From assembly GCF_035938995.1 (NCBI RefSeq), contig NZ_DASZGI010000394.1:1-19021 (forward strand): a stretch of DNA of 19,021 nucleotides, given 5' to 3'. Below, piece by piece: positions 13,480-19,021 of this stretch; the stretch's first letter is position 1; each line of letters starts with the position of its first letter. Below the pieces are notes generated by a model. The model searched no databases, was not told the DNA's origin, and saw only the letters and a program-made list of their open reading frames with translations. The translations under genes and the position numbers were made by a program. The DNA comes from DASZGI01 sp035938995. Its GTDB lineage: Bacteria; Actinomycetota; Actinomycetes; Streptomycetales; Catenulisporaceae.

Positions 13480-15696
13480 GCGGGTGCCCACCTCGAACCA
13501 GACGATCTTGCCGTGCGCGGTGGAGCGGATGCCCCAGCGCGTGGAGAGCTGATCGACCAGGTGGAGGCCGCGTCCGCCCTCGTCGCCGTGGTCGACGGTG
13601 CGCAGCCGGGGAGCGGCCTCGAGCTCGTCGGCGACCTCGCAGACCAGCGACTCCTCGCCGAGCAGCAGACGCAGGCCGATCGGGCCGCGGCCGTACCGCA
13701 GGGCGTTCGTGACCAGCTCGCTGACCAGCAGTTCGACCACGTCCGCGGCATCGCCGAGGTTTTCCGCGCCGGCGAACCGCTGGTCGCTGTCCGCCCACTG
13801 CCCGAGCTGACGGCGCACCATCTCGCGGGCCTGCGCGGCGACCGTCGGCCGGCTGGTCAGGACCCAGGAGGCGACGCGCTCCTGCGGGAACCGGTCCAGC
13901 GCCGCGACCAGGAGCGTGGCGTCGTCGGCGCGCTGCGGGTCGAGCATGGTGTCGAACGCGGCGTCACACACCCCCTCCAGGCGGGCCGGATCGCCCGCCG
14001 GATCGGCTTTGGAGATGACGCCGATCAGGTCGTCGATCCCGTCGCTGGCGTCCCGGTCGCGGTCCTCGACCAGTCCGTCCGTGTAGAGCACCAGGACCGC
14101 GCCCGGCTCTACCGGGAACTCGCGCTCCTCGAACTTCGCCCGCCCGACGCCGAGCGGGGTGCCCGGCGCCAGTTCCACCACGTCCACCGCGCCGCCCGGG
14201 TCGGCGATGATCGGTGGCAGGTGCCCGGCGGTCGCGGCGACACACCGCCCGGCGACGGCGTCGTAGACCACGTAGACGCAGGTCGCGATGTGCGTCTCGC
14301 CGAGCGACCGGGCCAGCTCGTCGAGCTCGCGCAGCACGACGGCGGGCGAGAGGTCGAGCCGGGCGAGCGTGCGCGCGGCGGTCCGGAACTGGCCCATGAT
14401 CCCCGCGACGCGCAGACCGCTGCCCATCACGTCGCCGACGACGAGAGCCACCCGCCGCCCCGGCAACGGGATGACGTCGAACCAGTCGCCGCCGACGTCG
14501 GCGCCTGGCGAGCCCGGGCGATACCTGTGGGCGAGCCGGACGTCCTCCACGTCCGGTAGTTCCTCAGGCAGCAACCAACGCTGAAGCATCAATGCGGTGG
14601 AACGCTCGCGCGCGTGGAGGTACGCGTTGTTGAAGCTGGCTGCGGCGCGGGCAGCGAAGTCGTCGGCAGTGTCCGGCTCGTCGAGGGAGGTGCCGCTGCG
14701 GCTCTTCGCGGTGCCCAGCAGGGCTGGGCGGCGGCGCGCCAGCCGACCGCGCTCAAGGGCCAGCTGACGCTCGGTCACGTCGACCACGACTCCGGTCAGC
14801 CCTAGGACCTCGCCGTTGGGGCTCTGCAACCGTGCGTAGGACATCGACCAGAACGGGCCCCGGCCCTTCGCCGTGCCGCCTGCCACGCGCTCTGCCCGCT
14901 TCGGATCGTGCTCGACGAGCAGGTCGACGACCGGCTCCCCGGTGTCGAGGACCTGCTGCTGCAAGATCGGGATCGCGGGGTCGAGGCCCTCGACGATCTC
15001 CTCGGCCCGCAGGCCCGGATGCCGCTCGACGGGCACGCCGTCGTACTTCGCGAAGGCGGGGTTGACCCGGACGTAGCGGCGTTCCGCGTCGTAGATGGCT
15101 ATCCCGGCCGGGACCTGGCCGAACAGCGTCTCGAACCGGACCCGCTCCCCCTCGACCCGGCGCAGGTCGGCGGCGTCGGTGGCGACTACCTGCACCAGGT
15201 CGCACCCGTTCGGGAACCGCTGGGTCACCGCGCGGAATCCGACGTCGAAGACTCGGCCGTCGGCGCGCAGCACCGGCAGGAAGCCGACCCAGTCGGCGCC
15301 GCCGGAGACCCGCCGGAACTGCTCGGCTGCCCGGTCCCGGATGGCGACCGGGAACAGCTCCTCGATGCGGGCGCCGAGCATCCGCTCGGCCGGATGCCCG
15401 GTCAGTTCGGCCGCACTGGGCGCCCAGACCACGACGCGGCCGTCGAGGTCGAGCACGACAGTGGCGATGCGGATCTGGTCCAAAATCGCCGCGGCGTCGG
15501 AATCGGCTACGGGGCGCGGGTCCTGGCCGTCTCGGCCACCCGCGGAGCGATCAGGTATGTCACCGGCGTCCTCGGTGCCGCCGGATTCGGCCGGCGGCGG
15601 GCAGGCCAGATCGGCTTGCACGGGACTCGTATGCTGCGCGCCCGACGACACCGTATCGGGCGACCCGCTCGGAGCGGGGTCGTACGATGCGCGCAT
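13459..15696 (-). CDS. PAS-PAS-SpoIIE phosphatase-HATPase signalling protein
   Basis: A 745-residue regulator of partner-switching type. Residues 1-66 are disordered. PAS domains follow at about 69-180 and 185-310. A helical link (343-380, NNAYLHARERSTALMLQRWLLP) leads to a PP2C-like SpoIIE phosphatase (388-600). The phosphatase metal ligands are intact: Asp404 (GGDWFD), Asp422 (GDVMGSG), Asp540 (YTDG) and Asp591-592 (ADDAT). The C-terminal HATPase/anti-sigma-like domain (610-740) has its N box (SELVTNALRYG) and G box (GGRGLHLVDQL). Relatives dephosphorylate anti-anti-sigma factors in response to signals sensed by PAS domains, and the HATPase part could bind a sigma or anti-anti-sigma factor. 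No such partner is in the window. No membrane helix. ATG 15696 has AGGAG five bases upstream. Confidence 0.92.
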   Translation of the reverse strand: MRASYDPAPSGSPDTVSSGAQHTSPVQADLACPPPAESGGTEDAGDIPDRSAGGRDGQDPRPVADSDAAAILDQIRIATVVLDLDGRVVVWAPSAAELTGHPAERMLGARIEELFPVAIRDRAAEQFRRVSGGADWVGFLPVLRADGRVFDVGFRAVTQRFPNGCDLVQVVATDAADLRRVEGERVRFETLFGQVPAGIAIYDAERRYVRVNPAFAKYDGVPVERHPGLRAEEIVEGLDPAIPILQQQVLDTGEPVVDLLVEHDPKRAERVAGGTAKGRGPFWSMSYARLQSPNGEVLGLTGVVVDVTERQLALERGRLARRRPALLGTAKSRSGTSLDEPDTADDFAARAAASFNNAYLHARERSTALMLQRWLLPEELPDVEDVRLAHRYRPGSPGADVGGDWFDVIPLPGRRVALVVGDVMGSGLRVAGIMGQFRTAARTLARLDLSPAVVLRELDELARSLGETHIATCVYVVYDAVAGRCVAATAGHLPPIIADPGGAVDVVELAPGTPLGVGRAKFEEREFPVEPGAVLVLYTDGLVEDRDRDASDGIDDLIGVISKADPAGDPARLEGVCDAAFDTMLDPQRADDATLLVAALDRFPQERVASWVLTSRPTVAAQAREMVRRQLGQWADSDQRFAGAENLGDAADVVELLVSELVTNALRYGRGPIGLRLLLGEESLVCEVADELEAAPRLRTVDHGDEGGRGLHLVDQLSTRWGIRSTAHGKIVWFEVGTRARRSAA

Positions 15697-15755
15697 CAGC
15701 GCTCCTGGTGAATCGGCGGACGTTCCTAAAGAACCTCTTCCCGAAAACCAGCCGA

Positions 15756-15785
15756 TTTATATGACGATCTAGGTGAGTTAGGCCA
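15756..15785 (-). promoter_or_regulatory. Possible promoter of the SpoIIE-type gene
   Basis: TATAAA (15756-15761 on the minus strand) lies 60 bases before the start codon in an AT-richer stretch; TGGCCT at 15780-15785 is a poor -35. Between it and the gene, GTTC-CTAAA-GAAC (15722-15734) is a short palindrome that could be an operator. The rest of the 203-base gap (15697-15899) shows no gene. Confidence 0.25.
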
Positions 15786-15899
15786 CTCGGTGGATAGGCA
15801 CTCCGCCGCTGTCAAGCCCCGGCGGGCATCGAGGGGAAATGAACACCTTCGAGTGCGCCGGACTGTGGCAATTCACAGCTGCGGCGATCTACAGGCGCC

Positions 15900-16352
15900 C
15901 TAAGCCTCGGCGAGCGCCGACGGGTCCGACGCAACGCCGTCAAGTGCGTCAAGGATCAGTAGGTCTCCGTCCAGCCAGGGCAACGCGCGCGCTTCGGGAC
16001 TGCCCGGCCGCACCCAGACGAGGGCGTCGTGGTCCTCCAGCGTCTCCGGTTCGCCGCCGTCCACGATCGCAGCGCGGTACGTGCGCACCGTCATCGTCCC
16101 TCCGGCGATCGGATACTCCGGTCCGATCCGCTCCCCGATCGCGACGCGCACGCCGATCTCCTCGCGGCACTCGCGCACCAGCGCGTCCGCGTCGCTCTCG
16201 CCCAGCTCGACCTTGCCGCCGGGGAACTCCCACCGGCCGGCCAGCTCGGCGGGCTCGGTGCGCCGCGCCGCCAGCATCAGGCCGTCCCGCTCGATCACGG
16301 CCGCCACGACGACCCGCGGCGCGCTCTCATCTCGCTTAAGCATGTGCGCCAT
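15900..16352 (-). CDS. MutT-like Nudix hydrolase
   Basis: A 150-residue Nudix enzyme. The Nudix box is complete: GKVELGE at residues 46-52, seven residues, then REcrEEiGV at 60-68, matching GX5EX7REUXEEXGU. The surrounding sequence (RTEPAELAGRWEFPGGK, and EDHDALVWV near the C terminus) is typical of MutT/8-oxo-dGTP pyrophosphatases, so nucleotide-pool cleaning is likely, though other NTP substrates are possible. Cytoplasmic, of usual length. The start is ATG 16352 or ATG 16343 (MAHM); no strong Shine-Dalgarno is seen for either. The frame continues to 16553 but without similarity. The gene is monocistronic, divergent from the decarboxylase across 251 bases, and its 3' end faces the SpoIIE-type gene's promoter. 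Confidence 0.9.
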   Translation of the reverse strand: MAHMLKRDESAPRVVVAAVIERDGLMLAARRTEPAELAGRWEFPGGKVELGESDADALVRECREEIGVRVAIGERIGPEYPIAGGTMTVRTYRAAIVDGGEPETLEDHDALVWVRPGSPEARALPWLDGDLLILDALDGVASDPSALAEA

Positions 16353-16467
16353 CGTCCCACGGCGGTCATTCTGTGATGTTCGCCCGTGTGACGCATGCCA
16401 CATTTCCCACGTCGCGCCGCCGAGCCGCTGCCCTCCGTGACACCGCCACCGCGAGGTCTTCGGATCA

Positions 16468-16497
16468 TTGTCAGCGACGCAACAAACAGAGCACAAT
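16468..16497 (+). promoter_or_regulatory. Possible promoter of the decarboxylase gene
   Basis: TTGTCA (16468-16473, five of six to consensus) and CACAAT (16492-16497, four of six) are 18 bases apart in an AT-richer part of the divergent gap with the Nudix gene. This would leave a leader of about 100 bases. I saw nothing else in the gap (16353-16603). Confidence 0.4.
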
Positions 16498-16603
16498 TCG
16501 GCGATCAAGCAGCGATATGTTGCAAAAAGAGCGCTCGAAGACTGACTGATCATTGCTCAAGGCCCGCTCGACGGCTTAGAACTGCCGCCGCATACTCAGG
16601 ACC

Positions 16604-17977
16604 ATGCAAGAGCTGCGCGCGCCCCAGAGAATGCACACCTACGACGCCCGGCTGGCCGAGTTGGTCTTCGACTACATGCGAGACCGGCTGCAGCTGGACC
16701 CGGTCCCGCTCGACCACCCCGGCGACCGCGAAAAGCTCGACGCTGTTCTGAACGGCCTGCTGACGGCCGAGGGCCATGACCCGAGCAGCGTTCTGTCGGT
16801 CTACGCCGACCATCTGGCGCCCGCGGTGATCTCCTGCGACAGCCCGCGCTTCCTCTCCTTCATCCCGGCCGCCCCCACCAAGGCGGCGCTGCTGTTCGAC
16901 ATGGTGGTCTCCTGCGCGTCCCTGCAGGGCATCTCGTGGCTCGAGGCGGCCGGCGCGATCGCCGCGGAGAACCAGGTGCTGCGGCTGCTCGCGGACCTGG
17001 CCGGGATGCCCGCGCAGGCCGGCGGCTGTTTCGTCACCGGCGGCTCGGCCGGGAACCTGTCCGCTCTGGTGGTGGCCCGGGACACGGCCCGCCGCCGGCT
17101 CGGCCTCGGCCCGTACGACCGCGTCCGGATCGCGGTGAGCGGCCAGGCGCACTCCTCGGTCCACAACACGCTGAACATCATCGGCGTCGAGGCTTTCGTC
17201 GTGCCGACCGCTGACCACCGGTTCACCGGCGGTGACCTGCGCTCGGCACTGGCCCGGGACACTGACACCGCGCCCGTCATCGGCGTGGTCGCCACCGCGG
17301 GCACCACCAACGCGGGGATCGTCGACGACCTGGCCGGGATCGCCGACGCCGCACGGGACCTGGGCCTCTGGTTCCACGTCGACGGTGCGTACGGCGGCGC
17401 GGGCCTGTTCGCGCCGAGCGTGCGGCGGCGATACGACGGCATCGAGCACGCCGACTCGTTCGTGGTCGATCCGCACAAGTGGTTGTTCGCCCCCTTCGAC
17501 TGCGCCGCCGTGCTGTACCGGGAGCCGCATCTGGCAAAGGCCGTGCACACCCAGGACGCCTCGTATCTCGACGTGATCCACACCGACGCGCCCGAAGAGT
17601 GGAACCCGACCGACTACGCGTACCACCTGACCCGCCGGGCTCGCGGCCTCCCGCTCTGGTTCTCGCTGGCGGTGCACGGCACGGACGCGTATCGGGACGC
17701 GATCGAGGCCGCGCTCGCGAGTGCTCGCGAGGCGGCCGAGCAGATCCGCCGCCATCCGCGCCTCGAGCTGATCCGCGAACCCGAGCTCTCCGCGGTGCTG
17801 TTCCGCCGCAGGGGCTGGGGGCCGGCCGACTACGACGCCTGGTCCAAGCGGCTTCTGGCCGGGCAGGTCGCCTTCGTCACGCCGACCAGCTGGGAGGGCG
17901 AGACGGTGGCCAGATTCGCGTTCCTGCACCCGGGAACCACGCCGGCGATCGTCACCGAGATCCTCAACACGCTGTGA
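16604..17977 (+). CDS. PLP-dependent group II decarboxylase
   Basis: A 457-residue pyridoxal-phosphate enzyme of the aromatic-L-amino-acid/glutamate decarboxylase family (group II). Key residues are present: GGSAGNLSAL (147-155) for phosphate binding, His183 (SGQAHSSVHNT) that stacks on PLP, TAGTTNAGIVDDL (231-243), Asp260 (HVDGAYGG) that holds the ring nitrogen, and Lys292 in DPHKW, which forms the Schiff base. The length is typical. It probably removes CO2 from an amino acid to give an amine, but which amino acid is not clear; no transporter or amine-using gene is adjacent. ATG 16604 is preceded by AGGA only two bases away, so an inefficient or different start is possible (next Met at residue 10). 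A long hairpin follows 27 bases after the stop. Confidence 0.93.
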   Translation: MQELRAPQRMHTYDARLAELVFDYMRDRLQLDPVPLDHPGDREKLDAVLNGLLTAEGHDPSSVLSVYADHLAPAVISCDSPRFLSFIPAAPTKAALLFDMVVSCASLQGISWLEAAGAIAAENQVLRLLADLAGMPAQAGGCFVTGGSAGNLSALVVARDTARRRLGLGPYDRVRIAVSGQAHSSVHNTLNIIGVEAFVVPTADHRFTGGDLRSALARDTDTAPVIGVVATAGTTNAGIVDDLAGIADAARDLGLWFHVDGAYGGAGLFAPSVRRRYDGIEHADSFVVDPHKWLFAPFDCAAVLYREPHLAKAVHTQDASYLDVIHTDAPEEWNPTDYAYHLTRRARGLPLWFSLAVHGTDAYRDAIEAALASAREAAEQIRRHPRLELIREPELSAVLFRRRGWGPADYDAWSKRLLAGQVAFVTPTSWEGETVARFAFLHPGTTPAIVTEILNTL

Positions 17978-18004
17978 CGCAAGGCCGTTTCGGCCGTGCT
18001 CATG

Positions 18005-18114
18005 GTTCTTGGAGGGCGGCCGGGGCTTCGGGGTGGCTGTAGATCGCGTGGCGGGGAGAAAGACGTTCTCCGCCACGCGATCTTTCGCCGCCGCCCCGGC
18101 CACCTTCCAAGAGC
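18005..18114. repeat. 110-base nested inverted repeat (long hairpin)
   Basis: Three stacked stems lie in one element. The outer stem pairs 18005-18026 with 18093-18114 (22 pairs, mostly Watson-Crick, with a few wobbles). The middle stem pairs 18032-18037 with 18087-18092. The inner stem pairs 18041-18054 and 18057-18060 with 18066-18083 (18 pairs, two bulged G) around a 5-base loop. It starts 27 bases after the decarboxylase stop and ends about 160 bases before the kinase. No T tract or open frame is present. It may be a strong terminator/insulator or a palindromic mobile remnant (MITE/REP-like). Confidence 0.8.
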
Positions 18115-18271
18115 GTTTATACGGACGCTTCGGTGTCAAAGATCCCTGGACGTCGAAATTAATCAGCGACCCCTGATACAGGGTGAAATACGCCGCGCGG
18201 GTGTCTGTTGCGTACGGATCGGACCGCACGATTCAATACCCCCCGACCGACGAAGGAGTGGGGGTAGCGCC

Positions 18272-19021
18272 TTGGACGCTCTGTCGGCGGGCGATCCCGC
18301 CCGGATAGGCCCCTTCCGGCTGGTGGCGCGGCTCGGGAGGGGCGGCATGGGCCGGGTCTACCTCGGCCGGGCCGAGACGACCGGGCGGGCGGTGGCGGTC
18401 AAGACGATCCACGGCGAACTCCTCGTCGACCCCGAGTTCCGCACGCGCTTCCGGTACGAGGTGGCCGCAGCCCGGCGGGTGCGCGACGAGTACATCGCCG
18501 AGGTCGTCGCCGCCGATCCGGACGGACCGACGCCGTGGCTGGCTACCGCCTACGCGCCGGGCATCTCCCTTGAGGACGCGGTGCGCCGGTTCGGCGCGCT
18601 GCCCCCGGAATCTGTGCGGGTGCTGGGTTTCTGCGTGGCGCGCGCGGTGGCCGCGATCCACGCGGTCGGCCTGGTACACCGGGATCTCAAGCCGGCGAAC
18701 GTGCTGCTGACCGCCTCAGGTCCCAAGGTGATCGACTTCGGCATCGCACGCGGCGTGGCGGACGACAAGCTCACACGTACCGGCATGGTCAGCGGCTCGC
18801 CGCCGTACATGGCGCCGGAGCAGCTCACCGACGGCGAATTCGGCCCGGGCTCCGACATCTTCTCGATCGCGGCGGTCCTGCACTACGCGGCGGCAGCGGC
18901 GGGACCGTACGGCCGGGGCGGCCCGCAGGAGCAGTACGCCCGCGCGCTCGGCGCCGGGCCGGTGGTGGATCCCACGCTCCCACCGCACCTGGCCGCGATC
19001 ATCGGCCAGTGCTTCAACCGT
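18272..19021 (+). CDS. Serine/threonine protein kinase (partial, cut at window end)
   Basis: The first 250 residues of a Hanks-type Ser/Thr kinase. All major motifs are visible: P-loop GRGGMGRVY (22-30), Lys44 in VAVK, Glu63 of helix C, HRDLKPAN (136-143, Asp138), DFG (155-157), and PPYMAPEQ (177-184) after an activation loop with Thr168/170. The kinase domain ends around the window edge, so any membrane segment or sensor domain lies beyond 19021. The start is TTG 18272, chosen because the MDALSAGDPARIGPF-type N terminus (GDP-x-R-I-G-P-F/Y) is typical of streptomycete kinases. AGGAG lies 13 bases upstream and GGGGG is nearer. No ATG or GTG lies in frame just before it. No partner genes are visible here. 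The 157 bases between the hairpin and this start show no gene. Confidence 0.92.
   Translation, partial: MDALSAGDPARIGPFRLVARLGRGGMGRVYLGRAETTGRAVAVKTIHGELLVDPEFRTRFRYEVAAARRVRDEYIAEVVAADPDGPTPWLATAYAPGISLEDAVRRFGALPPESVRVLGFCVARAVAAIHAVGLVHRDLKPANVLLTASGPKVIDFGIARGVADDKLTRTGMVSGSPPYMAPEQLTDGEFGPGSDIFSIAAVLHYAAAAAGPYGRGGPQEQYARALGAGPVVDPTLPPHLAAIIGQCFNR

Noticed and set aside
16567..16596. CATACT seven bases before the decarboxylase ATG as a leaderless -10
   Set aside because: No -35 fits, and the TTGTCA/CACAAT pair upstream is better.
16550..18229. Minus-strand 559-codon open frame opposite the decarboxylase and hairpin
   Set aside because: It has no motif, and the plus strand carries a complete PLP enzyme.

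Overview
The window reads as ordinary chromosomal DNA from a very GC-rich, Streptomyces-like actinomycete. Pointers are the dense GTG/TTG starts, GC-rich codons, and actinobacterial families: PPA1309, DUF5998, LppU/SCO3897-like, YlbL-type Lon-like protease, Rv3195-type zincin, PAS/SpoIIE/HATPase phosphatase, PASTA-less Ser/Thr kinase, and a Streptomyces-type second topoisomerase A subunit. Catenulispora/Actinospica/Streptacidiphilus-like genera are possible, but I cannot fix the genus. There is no integrase, transposase, prophage or CRISPR.

Layout. Positions 1-1236 hold two identical initiator tRNA genes (minus strand), each with its own promoter-like hexamers and hairpin terminator. They flank an alpha/beta hydrolase that has a CRP-type palindrome upstream. 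Positions 1307-3056 (plus) encode a PPA1309 protein and a membrane-anchored, cysteine-duplicated LppU/SCO3897-like protein. Positions 6029-3109 (minus) look like one operon: a tail-anchored SDR-fold protein, molybdopterin synthase MoaE, an unlisted 55-residue membrane protein, and a YlbL-type PDZ/Lon-like protease. Facing away from it (6201-7772, plus) is a zincin-fold protein whose active-site histidines appear altered. Positions 10659-7836 (minus) form a tight operon: DUF5998, an alkaline-phosphatase-superfamily phosphodiesterase, and a 3-mercaptopyruvate-type sulfurtransferase, the last two overlapping by 4 bases.

ParC (10893-13382, plus) converges on a PAS-PAS-SpoIIE-HATPase stress-signalling phosphatase (15696-13459, minus). 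A hairpin spans the phosphatase stop codon and short decaying repeats lie between the two genes. A MutT-like Nudix hydrolase (minus) is divergent from a PLP-dependent group II decarboxylase (plus). After the decarboxylase comes a striking 110-base nested inverted repeat, and then a Ser/Thr protein kinase that starts with TTG and runs off the window end.

Functionally the window is mostly housekeeping and signalling: translation initiation (tRNA-fMet), molybdenum cofactor synthesis, membrane proteolysis, DNA decatenation, nucleotide-pool cleaning, sulfur transfer, and two signalling proteins (SpoIIE-type phosphatase and Ser/Thr kinase). I see no clear new defence or biosynthetic system. The best leads are the 110-base hairpin, the zincin with altered ligands, the small membrane ORF in the moaE-YlbL operon, and the tail-anchored SDR that lacks the catalytic lysine.
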